Shown: positions 1 through 13,498 of the stretch, in pieces | Numbering within the stretch: the first letter of the stretch is position 1 | Layout of the letters: every line of letters begins with the position of its first letter | Source: Aphis gossypii | Lineage: Eukaryota > Arthropoda > Insecta > Hemiptera > Aphididae | Assembly (NCBI RefSeq): GCF_020184175.1 | Contig: NC_065530.1 | Span: 48,957,260 to 49,021,259 of the forward strand | Direction of reading: 5' to 3' | Length of the DNA: 64,000 nucleotides | Made by a program: the position numbers and the translations under genes | Notes under the pieces: model-generated | Database searches by the model: none | Seen by the model: only the letters and a program-made list of their open reading frames with translations | Told to the model about the DNA's origin: nothing

Positions 1-805
1 AATTTAAATTTCTATGAAAAATTTAATATTATTTCGAAAGAAAAAAATGCAATGCATGTATGTTTTCAAAAGAGGAAAATACAATCAAATAATACAAGAG
101 TCAAACGATTAAAAAGCAAACAAAATAAATTAAAAACAAATGATTTAAAATTAATGTGTAATGTGAGTAATTTTGAAACATCAATTATATTAGTAGTTAA
201 TTGTCAATTGAATACATTTAAATATTATAATAATAATGAAAAATTATATTATAAAATAATTCATGATTTTCATTTACAAACTGGTTACGGAAGTAGAAAT
301 TAAAAGGAATACAAACTGAATGAAACATATAATAAAATTAATTTAGAATATAAATATTAATATTAATGATACATTTATCTATGTCATTTGTTATAGAAAA
401 TGTAAAACTGTGTAAATAGGTCTTGTTGTTAAACTGATAACTTCTTCAGAGATGAATTTTCGTTGTCATATACATTTAATGGACATGGAAACTCAACGTA
501 ATGGATATTATTGATTTATTTCATTTATTCAAAATCAATTAATGAAATATGTTTCACTAAAATCATCAAAACACAAACGTATAAATATCTTTTATTACTT
601 TATATTTATACTTCATTTGGAGCTCTCTGTATATTGCAGAGTGATATGGTAAAGAATTAAAGAGTTAATTATAAAGAATTTTGAAGAATTGTTTAATATG
701 TGGGAAGAAATAAATGTCGTACTTGGCAAGCCATATTATTCGCCAAAAAATTATTGGATTGAATTAACTAGCGTGTATAAAATATGATCTTAACGTGGTT
801 AGCAG

Positions 806-830
806 ATAATAATAATAATAATAATAATAA
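806..830. repeat. (AAT)n microsatellite
   Basis: About eight AAT units in a row. Confidence 0.95.
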
Positions 831-1461
831 ATGGAGTGAGGGCCTCAAATTTGTCAAATTTACGAAAAGTAGAACTTCACATAACGAAATCAAGTTGGCG
901 AGTGTTAAAATTAAAATACCTGATTTTATAATAAAATAAATCTGTGATCCGTTTTATGTGTTCTTATGTCAAATAATGATAATAATGAGTTATACCTATC
1001 TTTATCAAATAATAAATAAAAATTGATTTTTTTCAGTAAAAACAATAATTATAGAATAATTACTGAAGGTAAAATTCGACAATTTTACACTAGTAACTGA
1101 TTTTAAATATACAAAAATTAGTTCATTTAGGTTGAATGAACGAAAAAGTACCAATAACAACTAAATGCAATTGTATTGTTGCAAAACGAATACTATACTA
1201 ACTGTGTATATCTAAAAGCCACGATAGCCTATGTTTCGAAATAAATGAAACAATTATAAACAGTTTTTACTTATATTATTTCAGTACTATAAAAAACAAT
1301 AGTTTAATTAAAATTGTAATATACGTTGTTTTTTAGGAATAATGTTTTATAAAAAAAAAAAAATAGTTATAAATCATTTATTGTAAACAAAAACTGTTTT
1401 TGTTGCTTTTTCATTATAATTACTCATTGCGTTATAATCATTCACTACAATGCCTGAGAAA

Positions 1462-1509
1462 ACTGTACAATTTTCCAAATATTGTACAGTGAAATTGGGC
1501 AACGCCCAA
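1462..1509 (+). repeat. Two adjacent perfect stem-loops
   Basis: ACTGTACAAT (1462-1471) pairs with ATTGTACAGT (1481-1490) across a 9-nt loop. Five bases later TTGGGC (1495-1500) pairs with GCCCAA (1504-1509) across AAC. Both stems are perfect. They precede the retroelement ORF1-like fragment by about 360 bp and may be part of its 5' untranslated region, or an unrelated structured element. Confidence 0.7.
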
Positions 1510-1868
1510 CTCCTATTAAAATGCCTGATTATTAGCGTTCCTGACTATCACTATTATATTACTTTAAGATCTCCAACTGATAACGATTGGTGGCATTAAA
1601 AACATCTTTATGATTCATCTTTTATTGGTCAGTTAAACCAAATCTTTATATCGTATATTATAAAATATGAGTCAGTACGTGTTTGGATATCGTTGAAACC
1701 ACACGTTTGTTTAACTATCACGCTCCGAATAGCTTCCCGATATCAGTACAGTATTATGTAACATTATAGTTGGATCGTCGCATCGAAGTTTAATAATGTA
1801 TATCTCATATTTATAGATACTCTATTATACAATATTATCGGTATAATATTATAATCCAAATTAATACA

Positions 1869-2233
1869 ATGGGTGACATATTGTCTAAAAAACCACGAAT
1901 TCTTATTGACGACGCTCATCATCAAACTTAGTATCGAAAACAACCACAACAAAAAAATCCAGGCATCTTTTTAAAACGCAGTAAACAAGTTAATCATGAT
2001 CCAAAAACACACCAAATCAGCATATTCGAAACACCAATAACACTAGCCATATAAATAATAATACCATACAAAACACTTTTGTCGAAACTGCAATAAACTT
2101 ATTTTTTGCAAAAACAAAACAAAAACAAAAACAAGCCATTATTGTTAACACAATCGACGGTATTCCTCGAATTGATTACATTAAAGCGTTTAGCCTGATT
2201 ACAAATCCTTCAAACATTAAATTCGTCTCATGA
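1869..2233 (+). pseudogene. Broken retroelement ORF1/gag-like fragment
   Basis: An ATG at 1869 opens a frame with coding-like composition (MGDILSKKPRILIDD...), interrupted by an in-frame TAG at 1929 and ended by TAA at 2052. A second frame, shifted by +2, stays open across the break to a TGA at 2231 and contains AIIVNTIDGIPRIDYIKAF followed by NPSNIKFVS. The IDGIP-x-IDYIKA wording and the position after a basic, Gln-rich stretch resemble the N-terminal gag-like ORF1 product of non-LTR retrotransposons in aphids; this is recognition by eye. One stop and at least one frameshift mean it is dead, and no reverse transcriptase follows, so it is a truncated 5' piece inserted in the sense direction of the host gene. 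The alternative is a decayed host gene fragment. Confidence 0.45.
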
Positions 2234-4132
2234 ATTTTTAACAATATTTTTTTTTTTTGTCTACTTTGTTAATTTTAATATAGTTAATGACATCATTAAT
2301 TGAAAATGTACATATATTAGAAAAACAAGCATAATGCATTATTATTTCAAATGTATTTTCTACTATTCCATACAAATATATTACTGACGCATTAAGACTC
2401 ATAATATTGGTATTAATACATTTATGACAATATTATTCCTTCTTAAAAAGTAGTTAATGATACTGTATGATATCTCTAAATAATTAAATTGTATAAACTA
2501 ATGTTTATATTTAAGTTGAAATTCGGTTACTGGATGGTCCTTGTAGGTATAACAAATATTTATTTCAACATTTCTATTTTTTTCTTCAAACTACCTAGTT
2601 ATCGTTACAAATAATAATATACAATTATTTCTATTATTTTACTTAGTATAAATAATCGTATTAATGATGTTGTTTAATTTCCTAGGAATTTATTATTATA
2701 TACATACAATCATATTTTATTATATTATTGTGTATACATTTACGTTTAAAATACTTATAATCTATATTATTAGTAATATGTATTTATATTATTCATATTA
2801 AAAGGAATCTGGTATACTCGTATATAACATCGTAGTAATTAATTTCTAAAATATTCTCGATAACTGGCTATTTTATAGGATGAGGAAATGTAAAGGCATA
2901 TTATATGTGGTATATATGTGGTATATATACCAGATCTAAAATTCTATAACAATCGAAGAACGTATAAATATAGTCCACATTAATATATAGACGAGTACCT
3001 ATATAATATTATGTACCAAGTATAGGTATAATATAATATTATAATATATTATTTATCAAATCAAGTAAATGGAGTACTTATGAATGCTTGTATAATTATT
3101 GCCTATAATAGATTTCTATTATTCACCTACTACACATATAATATATTAACAGGAAATTTATTTTGATTGTAAACATTAATAAACTCTAAAAGCATTAGTT
3201 GTACTATGTATTATTTATATAAAATAGGTTTTTTATTTAATAATTATACATCGTAAATGTTTTACTCGAGGTGTATTTTTTTTTATTGTTATAATCAATA
3301 CTAATATGTGTATTTTTTTTTTTTAATTTATAGTAAAAAATAAGTTACATACCGGATAGATGTTCCAATTTTAGTATGGCATGACCAATAGGAGTTCGGT
3401 ATATACTATTATACTGTATATTATTTAAATTGTATATTTCGCGTTAATGTGCAACCAATCGATTTATCACTGAAGTCTTAATACAGTAATGTGGTATAGG
3501 TAATAATGTACTATAATTTATTGTGGTATGAATGTTTGTGGTCTAGACCACAATTTAGTTAGGTTTGTTTTAAACGAATATTCTATATAATGAATATATT
3601 AATTAATTTATGTTTTTATTTTATTTTCCGTTTATCAGAAGTTCGTATTGCTTTTTTAACGTTGTAAAATGTATTGTCTTATGCAATATTTGCTTGATTA
3701 TGAAAAAAAAAATTGGTGATATATATTATTATTAAATTAAGTTCATTTTTACTTAAAATTCATAACCAAAATAATAATATTGTTATGTACAAAACTGAAG
3801 TTTACATCAAATAAAATATAAAACTTATGATCACTTAAAATTTAGTTTCCAACTATGGCCAAAATTGTATGATTAATATTTTATTCATTCACACTGATAA
3901 CGTTAAATTTTAGAAAATTCAAATAGGAAACTTCTAAAATTTTCAATATTAATGATTTAAAACAAAACCTCAACATAAATAAATTAAGTCCAAATTCAAA
4001 TAAATTAATAAATTGTATTATGTTTCATATAATATTAAGAAGTATAATTTCCCAAACTGAATATTAAAATATGTAGACTATTAAGTATAAAATATATAAA
4101 CAGTTTGTTAAATGTTTTAATTTCAATTTCAG

Positions 4133-4240
4133 AGAATATAAATGCTCATGTTTTCCTGGATTTTCTGGTGAGGATTGTGGATATGGCCCGATTTGCAAGA
4201 TGAACAATACAGATTCCTGTGAGAATGGTGGAGTTTGCAG
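4133..4240 (+). CDS. Internal exon A of an EGF-repeat extracellular protein
   Basis: This 108-nt exon follows a pyrimidine-rich acceptor (TTTCAATTTCAG) and ends at GCAG|GTAAAT. It opens with the last base of a split codon and ends with two bases of the next, leaving 35 full codons with no stop. The peptide begins EYKCSCFPGFSGEDC, which is the C-x-C-x8-C end of an EGF-like domain, so an upstream exon must hold the start of that domain. It then begins a second EGF domain, with Cys in CKMNNTDSC and in CENGGVC. NNT is an N-glycosylation sequon. EGF domains are extracellular binding or spacer modules, so the product is expected to be secreted or to be a membrane protein's ectodomain. Neither a start codon nor a signal peptide belongs to this exon. 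The particular family is not recognised. Confidence 0.9.
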
Positions 4241-5050
4241 GTAAATTTCACCTAGTAATAAACTAACTACTTATAATATTAAAGTGTCCTCGAAAATAGG
4301 TTCCTACATTTAAAATAAAAAAACAAATTGAATACCAGTTACTTAATAATGACTACTTTTATAATAATTTTATCAATCACCTAAATGTTTTTTTCTTTAT
4401 TTGAAATAAACAATCTTTAGGTTATAGGTACAAAAATAAATTAATAGGTTTATGTGGTTAGTACATACACTAATTAAATTAAAACACGTATGATTATAAT
4501 ATAATTAAGTATTTAAAGGTGATACGTGATGTGAGAAGGCATCCACTAATGAAACTTACCACATCTGAATGTAAAATACATTGTTTGAATTTCTAAATAT
4601 TATTATCTAGATTATGTTTAATGAATTATTTAAAAAACTATTGTATTTAATTGTTTTTCTAATATGATACAAGTAAGTTATTATAACCCCATGATTATTT
4701 GTTTCTTAAGCATTCATTTTTGTTAATTCATACCTATCCTGTTACTAACTTGTATTTCTAATGAGTGTAATATACCTAACTTTTAGTCAAATAGTAAAAT
4801 AGATAAATAACACAAACGATATTTTATTGTCTAATTTAGTTAATCAAAGTTTATACGCAAAAACTCACTTTAGATTTAGAGTATAATTTTTGATTTAATA
4901 GTACCTAGTAAATTCTTCGACGATATGCTGTACGAACACTATATAATAACAATTAATAGGTATATAATTATATAATAAAATGTATTATGTTAGAATTATT
5001 TATAATTTTTTCTAACGTAAAAGTTAGATTATGAAACATCGAATTTATGT

Positions 5051-5054
<4 letters not shown>

Positions 5055-5088
<34 letters not shown>
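5055..5088. repeat. (AT)n microsatellite
   Basis: An alternating AT run with a single TTA interruption near 5079. Confidence 0.95.
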
Positions 5089-7789
5089 AAACATTTTAAC
5101 TTGTTCATAATCTTGTATATTTATTTAGATGCCTACCTACGTTATCTTTTTTTCCAATACCATAAGTCAATTCACTTTTTTAAAAACTTTGTGTTTGGCC
5201 GAGTTTTGAAAGTTTAAAAGTAGAAACTTTCTTCTTTATTTTTCATTTTTGTTTTATTTTTATTCTTGTCAACTGTTAATATTTTCAATAGTTTTTTTTT
5301 TCTATTAGCAGCAAACACTTAAGTTTGATTAATTAAAAGAACTACTTTTGTTTGATTTATGTAGCTAGGTGTTACAAATTAATTAAATAATTTTTATCAA
5401 AATTGAAAAAAAAAATGGTTAAAAAAATCAAGCTGTTTTATATTAAAAAAAAAAAAAAAAACAAACACAGTTGTCAGTGTTTAATCATATACGCATAATT
5501 TCTAAAAGTTTTAAATATTTGTATAATATTTAAAATTTGATGCAAAAAAAAGTAAAGTGAAAATAAATTACAAAAACACATCAATAACACATAATAACTG
5601 AGCTTTTCGCTACCATAAATTCCAATAGTTGTATGCTATTTTTACTGCTTCATAATGAACTTATAGTTTTAATTGCTATTGATCCTGAAGAGTCGTAACA
5701 ACTTATTGGAAGTATTGGAGTGGCTTGTTCATTGAATTGTAAATTTCATTTCAAATATTTATTGTAATTCAAAACTATAAAATGCATAATTTTATGAGTG
5801 TCAAAAAATAATAATATAAAGCTGTTTTATTAATACATTTTCATATTTGTTATCGCTTTTTTACTCATGAACACTTTTACTACATTATTTAATAGCACAA
5901 AAATTGTTTTCACGGTTGAATAACATTGATTTGACATAATTATAATTTAAAAAAAATATTTTCCAGTGATTCTCATAAAAACGAGATATATTTTTCTTGA
6001 AGTATATTTTATATATACAATGATAAATCAGAAAAACCAAAATTTACGGACTGTCAAATAATTTTATTTTGTATATTTAATCTTTTGTTAACTTTTTTTT
6101 TTATGTGAAAATTGCATGTTCAATATTTTTAGAGATTTTAAATATTTATTTTGTAAGGATGATATTTTTAATTTGAATATTCTGTTTATAATTTGTAAAA
6201 ATAAAAATAATAAAATGATTGTAGACCACAACACGAATTATTTTAAAACGATGTCTCTTAAAATGCACTAATCTTGATTAAATTATATATAGATACAACG
6301 GGTTTATTTTTTTTTTCTTTAAAACTATATCAAGAATTCTGGTGGTTCAAAACTAAAAGATTAAGATGATCTTTAATATTCGACATGAATAAGCATAAAA
6401 TTAATATCATTTCCTGTGTTCATGTAATATTTTCTTAGTTCCTTATTTAATTTACTAGAAATTTATATTTTGACTATAACATGGTATTATATACTATAGG
6501 AAAATTATATAAAATATAACGAATGTTTTATTATAATAAATTAATATACGTTAATTCGTTAATATGACATTTTCCAAATATATATTTTATTTTTTTTTTA
6601 AATACAGTACGCATTACGTATTAAATAAAAGTAACACCGAAAAAGAAATTAATATTTTTAATAAATCGATAAAATAAGAAATTTGATTGTTTAATTCAAA
6701 TATATTATTGAGCGAACTTATTTTCGTGTATATACTTTATATTTATTGATAATATTTTACATTATTATTGATTATATACACATAATATGATTCTTATTTC
6801 AATAATAACATAATAATTCATCGTCTAATACATCGATATACTATTTGAAGTTAAGCTCATATAATAATTTTTAATACTCATACTATAATTCATAAAAATA
6901 ATACATAATATTATAAAAAATGTATAGTGATAAATAATATACTAATACTATGACACGCATATATCTACAAGGAAAATAAAGTAATTTAGACGGATACAAT
7001 ACTAATACTAACCATTATTAATATGATAAGTTATACATGAACCAATATTTATTTTTTTAAATTGGCTGTAGCACAGTCTCGTAATGTACATTGGTATGCG
7101 GACTCTGTAGAAACTATAAGAGTACGCACATGTGTACGTCTATGATCTATTTAAGACCGTATACACATTTGCTCAAACAACAAATGTGAAAAAAATATAT
7201 TATTTTTAAATGATATTTTGTTGGATTCTATAAAATATGAAATTTAATACATTTGATATAATTTATAACTTAATAACTCTTACCAAACTAAATTTCCAAA
7301 TATTCCAATTTTCTGATCGATTGAATACACAATACTTTTAGTAATTTCAATAGTCCAAAATATGTTTCCAACAAAACTTAAAAACACACATATTGTTGTT
7401 AAAAATATATAATTCCTGCCTCTTCCACACTCAATCTTAAAGTGGCTTGGAAAAGTTTGAAAATATTTATATCCTTGTTTATGCCAAAAAGTTTTATATT
7501 TGTTTTGTTTGTTTGGTGTTCAATTATCGAACACCTATTTAACGGAATTTAACTTCTGAAATTCTTTGTTTTTATATACTGGTAATACGTATAAGAAGTC
7601 TTTGGTTCCTGAATAACATCAAATATAATTTGTTAGTTCATAATAATATAATATTAATATAATTTTACTGGTGTGTCAAAACCAATGTGAATAACATACA
7701 GAAATCACCTTGTCTACCTGTGTATACCAAGTGGTATAGAAAACATTTGGAAAAATACAATTTAAATTTTCCTATCAGATTAATACTAC

Positions 7790-8150
7790 TATGGTTACCT
7801 TATATAATATGACGACAGACATAACGCGATGGACGGCTTTATAAATGAACGCTCATTTATAACATCATCTTGTTTTCCTTCCACTGGGTTCTACGATAAT
7901 CGTGCTTGCCTATCGTTTTTCCTACAATAACCTGGAAATGATGATGACGAAGGATGGTGGAAATATTCACCTGAGCAAGCATTTATGTTTGTTCTCTTCT
8001 AGCTGGTTTTGTCCCGTTTCGACCTTATTCCCTTCGGCTTTTGTACGACCACTAGGCGACACATGTAAATCATATCTCGAGATTAATTTCCACAACAATT
8101 TGTGAGACGTAACAAAAACTAATCACATAGTTGCTAGGACCGACTATTCA
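7790..8150. other. GC-richer island in intron A-B
   Basis: Within very AT-rich intron this 360-bp stretch has normal base composition, with words such as ATAACGCGATGGACGGC, CTACGATAATCGTGC and CGACCACTAGGCGAC. It contains a 67-codon open frame at 7902-8105, but the peptide (including FSSSWFCPVSTLFPSAFVRP) has no recognised domain and no splice signals support it. An intronic enhancer, an old transposon or an unannotated noncoding transcript are all possible. Confidence 0.35.
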
Positions 8151-9717
8151 CTAGTAGATAAGCAGATAATGTTTTCAATCAGTTAATTTTATATAATATT
8201 ACAAAAAAATAATCGTTAACTTTAAACATTAACCCTAGAATTATTTTGTTATACTTTTCATGTTTAAAACGTATATTTTTTTCAAAGAATTTATGATAAT
8301 TGTATTATATTACCTATTTTAATATATATATAACAATACAATTAGTCCTGGAATTTTGATCATTTGATTTAGCTACTATTTTATTAGCCTTGAGCACTAA
8401 AATATAATTATGTATAACATAGTATATTAAAATTAATGTAATGTATTAATTATATTATTACAAATTAAAATTATGATGATTTTAAGCATGATATTATATA
8501 CGTTTATTAAATATACAATACATAAAATAAAATAATATGCTAGCATCAATTTTATCTATTCATAATATGATAATAAATAATAACACTATGATTTTTATTT
8601 TGAAAATTAATTTTAAATTGATTTTAAGTAATTTAATTATTTTAAGCTAAAAACCTTACCAAAGTTACCTTACTAGTTTTGTCCAATCTATTTAAAAAAA
8701 TATTCCATGTTCCTATATTTTATAAATAAATTTAAAATGATTTCGAATTGGTTTTAATGGTTTTAAATTTGTATTTTACTGTTATGAATAATACAAGTTC
8801 TCTGTAATAAAATAATTTATATATAAATTTCAAAAACTGACTTGCAATTATATACAATTAATTTTCAGAACATTTCCATATTTTTCGGATTTAGGGTATA
8901 TTAAATATTTTCCCGTTTTCCAAAAATCACGAAATAATAATTTATTCATTATTATATACCTCTAACTTTTTTAAACAATAAAATCAACTTAAATCCATCT
9001 ACTTGGCAAGTTAAAAATTGTATTTTACGTTATGAATTGTTTCATCAAGCTATTAATATTTTATTAGTGTAATCGTATATTATAATTGTTTGCAACTATC
9101 AATTTTTGATTAGTGTAACTATTTTGTTATATAATTTATGAGTATATATTTTATAGAATAGACCCTCTATCCGCATAAATATAAAATATTATAAATGAAA
9201 TTTTTAAATGAAATATTTAACCTCCGCGTTAATTTGTATAATAACAGTTATTATTACCCAAATGTTTGTTCAAATTTTTTATTTTGTTGTTAGTTTAATA
9301 CTCGAATACAATCCGTGACCAAAATCTGAAACTTAAATAAATGACTTATGACGTGAAGGGCCCTACTTAAAATATTAACTTTAACTTAATCAATTATGTA
9401 TAAAGACGATTATTTCTAAAAAAAAATCACGGACATTGGTTCATTTTGTTACCTAATCGTTTTTAATTAATTTATATATTTTTGTTATTTTTTTTTTATC
9501 GATTTTAAATTATAATTCATGAATATGGTTCAAAAGATGCATTTTTATAAAAAATAAAATATTCAAAAAATGTAATATCAGTTTTTAAAGAAGGTAGAAT
9601 ATATGTGAAACTATCGACAGTAAATACTATCGGTTACGTTAGATTAATTTTATCTCATATAAGGTTATGCATCAAAGACTTAGAACATTTTTCAGTATCA
9701 GAAAATAAAAATAAGTG

Positions 9718-9735
9718 CACACACACACACACACA
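9718..9735. repeat. (CA)9 microsatellite
   Basis: Nine CA units, followed by TACAAAAAAC. Confidence 0.95.
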
Positions 9736-11739
9736 TACAAAAAACATTAGATATCTATTCTCGAATAGAGCACAATAATACGAATAATAAAAAAGTCAAA
9801 TTAGTTTGCTTATAATATAACGTATCAAAACAAATATATACATTATACCTATATTATATAAGATAGAAATGACATTTTTTCACATGAATTTCCTATAATA
9901 TAAAATGTGAAGTAAAAACTTCTTTTTTAAACCGTTTTTTTATGATTTCACTTTTGTCCGTATTTGTTTCATTGAATTAAATTATTATAACTAATATGTT
10001 CATGATATTTTTAAAAGTTATATATAATATGAATAATACAAATAGCATAATTAAATAAATAAAATTAGATGAATAAGTTAATTGATATAGTTGCATTGAT
10101 ATAGGAATTGAAAACTCTACATTATCAATTCTATACTTCTGCACCGATATCAGTGTCTAGTGGCATATGAAAAAAAACTAAATTAATTAATAATTTTACT
10201 TGTGAGAGTTAAAAACATTGATGGTTAAAATTGATTGTTGCGCCACAATTTATAATATATGTTCAATATGTCAGTGCATTAAGTAATAGCCGAATATGGG
10301 ATTCGATCGAATTGTATAATATACGTTGATATTAGAATAGGTACAAAGAAAAATAATGTATACAATTTTATAATAACATACACATTATATTATAAATTTT
10401 AATATACAAATATTTTAAAAACAAATGTAAATTAATGAATTCTTATTTATTATTTATTTGGGTTACAATATTTTAGATTCCGATTTGAGTTTAGTATAAA
10501 ATTATTCAATTTAAAAATGTCTTAGATTCTAAATGGAGTGATAAAAAGGTTTGAAATGTATAAAAACGTTAAAAAAAAAACAAACACAAAAAAATTGTAT
10601 CGCAATTTTTTCTATGAAATATATATTTTATTTTTATAGATCACAATATATACAGTCACGGTAAAGATAATATAAGAATGTCACTTTATATTGTACCTAT
10701 GTATATACTTTACATATTGAAACTAGAAATCGTTAAAATTAAAAAAAATGTTTTAAATGAATAAACATTTTTTTTTCAATCCCAGACTGTTGATTATATT
10801 GGTTTTGTATTAGTTTGTGTTATCTGAGAATTTTGTGTCTGGAATCATATTTTTGAACAGTAAAAATGTTTAACATTTGCTATTTATAAATGAATATATA
10901 TATATATTACTTAATAAGAAAAGTTTTTTAAAGTTTTCCGGTTTTTAGAAAAGTCAAACCTCATTAGTGAGATTGAAACATTTGATTTAATTAAAAAAAA
11001 TTTAACTCGTGTAAAATATGGTATTGGTAACATTTTAGTAAATTTATTTTTAAATTTTTAAATCTTAAGTCTCCATGCTTAAATTTAACGATGGAAACTG
11101 TCAAAAAAACGATTAAAACATGTTTAGTTAAATGTATTATATATTATATTATAAATCATGTTATTCCTATAGACATTAGACAATAATTAGACTTAAATAA
11201 ATTGTTTTTATCCTATACAATAGGCCATTATATGTATGTATACCACTAGTGAAATATATATATTATTATATTTATGTTTTTTTTTATGAATATCATAACC
11301 AATTTCAGTTAATGTATAATATCCTGAGAGTTCAATAAAATATCGTGCTATTATTATTTGATTTAATATTTTTTCAATTGATAAACGTACCTATGGTATT
11401 TTAATTATAATGAAAAAAATATATTAAAATCTTTGTCAAAACAGTTAATAATGAAAAACATATTATGTACAATAATGAGTGCATGTAATATATTAAATGG
11501 TTGATGAAAATGTATATATGATTGGTCGTTTAAAATTGAACTGATTATACGAATTTAGTAATAAATTTAAAATAACAATTAATCGTTCAATAATATCGTC
11601 CCATTATTGATCCATATTAATTTAATACTATATTGGTATAGTAAATTATAATCCAACGATTAAATACGAACCGTAGTTACACATTCATGTGGGTAGTGTA
11701 GTGTGTTGTTGTTTTTTTTTTTTTTTTAATTTTTAACGT

Positions 11740-12180
11740 ACTTTAAATAGGGTCTACGCGCACGATGGATTTAAACCACATTTTATGGTTTAAAATGTTT
11801 TTGGACAATGTGATTTGCGATAGTGGACTGAAATCAGAGCTCTGAGCATTCAGTGAAGCAGAATTCGGTCGTTGAGGGGAATTATCCAAAACTTTGGCTT
11901 TTTTAAATGCTTAGCTTAGTATTTACGACGCTGTTGACAAGTCACATAAATCATTGAGCGTTTAAATGTTGTTATTTATTATTTTAACGGTTTTGATGGA
12001 TAAAAAAAAGTATGCTTTATATAGTTCTAACCATTTCATTGGTAATAATAATATTCATCTATACTTTTTTGATGGCGCCATCAAACGCCGACACGGCCAC
12101 TTGATATAAAAATCTTTTTTTAAGTGTTTTTCAACGGCAATGCCAGACGATACCCAGTGGAGTGATCACAAATGGTGAAT
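11740..12180. other. GC-richer patch upstream of exon B
   Basis: This stretch includes GGGTCTACGCGCACGATGG, TCAGAGCTCTGAGC, the GGCGCC palindrome and GGCAATGCCAGACGATACCC. Composition is far from the intron average. No frame of useful length is open. It could be regulatory DNA or an old insertion. Confidence 0.3.
12068..12085. repeat. 18-bp perfect palindrome TTTGATGGCGCCATCAAA
   Basis: The sequence equals its own reverse complement over 18 bp, centred on GGCGCC, in DNA that otherwise rarely contains CG. It lies 640 bp before exon B in a GC-richer patch. It could be a dimeric protein binding site or a chance fold; nothing else identifies it. Confidence 0.75.
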
Positions 12181-12722
12181 ATTCTTAGAATCCGGAGTCT
12201 ACAATCATCGAAGTACCTATATTATTTTATAGTTTACAAAGTATATGATATTTTTACAAGTAAACACGCATATTCTTAGAAAGTATGAAATTTTTGGTAA
12301 TATTTTTTTAAAATCATTTAATTTTTTCATTTTCAAAATTACTCATTAAATAAATATAATGTCAACATTTATAGTTGATCGCTTTATATGATGTAATAAT
12401 TGTATACATAATTCACTTAATTGTATATTTCGGTTGTGAAAAGCAATGACTGATTCGAAAGGTAAACATTTAACAATTTAGGATTGAAATGTATAATTTA
12501 ATAACTATAATAATAAAATTCTCAAAAAATTCACGAATTGTATTTTCTGTGGAAGCAAAAGCTTTGATGCTCACACACACTTTAAATATAATGTATGTAT
12601 ATGTATAATAGTGATAAACGAGTTGCGTAAACCGTTGACAGGGCCTATGCTGTTAAACAAATAGTCGTGAAGTTTAATTAATGGGATTCTCTAAAACGTT
12701 TATAACGTGTGTGTTCTTTCAG

Positions 12723-12811
12723 ACATGTCGGTCGGTCGATCGCGATATGCAATTGTCCTGCCGGATTCACGGGCGGAAAATGTGAAGTACCCGTGGTCAA
12801 CGTCACTGCTG
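12723..12811 (+). CDS. Internal exon B, completes an EGF-like domain
   Basis: The acceptor is GTGTTCTTTCAG and the donor is GCTG|GTAAGT. The first base A joins the AG left by exon A to make an Arg codon, so the phases agree across an 8.5-kb intron. The peptide continues HVGRSIAICNCPAGFTGGKC, giving C4-x-C5-x8-C6 with the usual GF-x-G turn. Together exons A and B form a complete six-Cys EGF-like domain of the hEGF type. The exon then leaves the domain through EVPVVNVTA, which has an NVT glycosylation sequon. The exon is much richer in G+C (about half) than the flanking intron, as expected for coding DNA here. It ends with one base of a split codon. Confidence 0.92.
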
Positions 12812-13474
12812 GTAAGTTAAACGAATTATTCTATTAAATATAATATATATATTACACAATCATTATGTTGTTTAATATTATAAATGTTATGTTGTACGCA
12901 AAAGCATAATGCGTAGATGTTCAAAACGTCGTGAACGTTGTGACGCACTATAAATAATAGTTACGACATCTGCTTAGAATTCGTGTGCGTTTGCATATTT
13001 TTTTTTGTTTTTGTTAAAGTGGTAACAATATAATACTATGATAATATTATTGCTATAATAATATAATATATATATATTTTTGCTATCCTAAGCAAAAATA
13101 ATATAACTGCATTTTTCCAAATGGATTTAGCCAATGCAAAATAAAATTTATGTACTTAGTAAACTTTGTATACTGATTTTAAAAAACTATGTTTTTTTCC
13201 ATTCTCATTATACATGATTTTTTTGAACAATAGAATACAGAATATATAGGCCAAAATATGAAACATTTTAAGCGAAGTATAAAACATTAAAGCTAAATAT
13301 TTACTATTGCAAAATAATTAGGAAACTTATAGACATAATATAACATTGCAACTTAATTTATTTTGTCATAATATTAGTTTCTAAATGTATTAACACTATT
13401 AACTATATAATTGAAATTATAAATATTAAAATTAAATGTATTATTTTAAGATTATTTATATATTTATACAAACA

Positions 13475-13498
13475 TTGTTGTTGTTGTTGTTGTTGTTG
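13475..13498. repeat. (TTG)8 microsatellite
   Basis: Eight perfect TTG units in intron B-C. Confidence 0.95.

Larger units (their letters stand above)
1..4132 (+). other. Intron or upstream DNA before exon A
   Basis: This stretch precedes exon A, which starts mid-codon and mid-domain, so at least the 3' part is intron. It is very AT-rich. It holds an (AAT)n microsatellite, two neighbouring stem-loops and a broken retroelement ORF1-like fragment. I could not find an exon that supplies the missing first Cys residues of the EGF domain, so the previous exon probably lies upstream of the window. Short open frames near 52-303 look like chance: their composition is dominated by Asn, Lys and Tyr. 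Confidence 0.6.
4241..12722 (+). other. Intron A-B, 8.5 kb
   Basis: This intron is bounded by a GTAAAT donor and a TTCAG acceptor whose flanking phases match. It is AT-rich and mostly featureless. It contains an AT microsatellite at 5055-5088, a (CA)9 run at 9718-9735, a GC-richer island near 7790-8150 and another at 11740-12180 with an 18-bp perfect palindrome. No other coding block with splice signals was seen. Confidence 0.75.

Noticed and set aside
7902..8105. 67-codon open frame on the + strand in a GC-richer island
   Set aside because: No family recognised, no splice sites, and the island could be regulatory; kept as an island, not as a gene.
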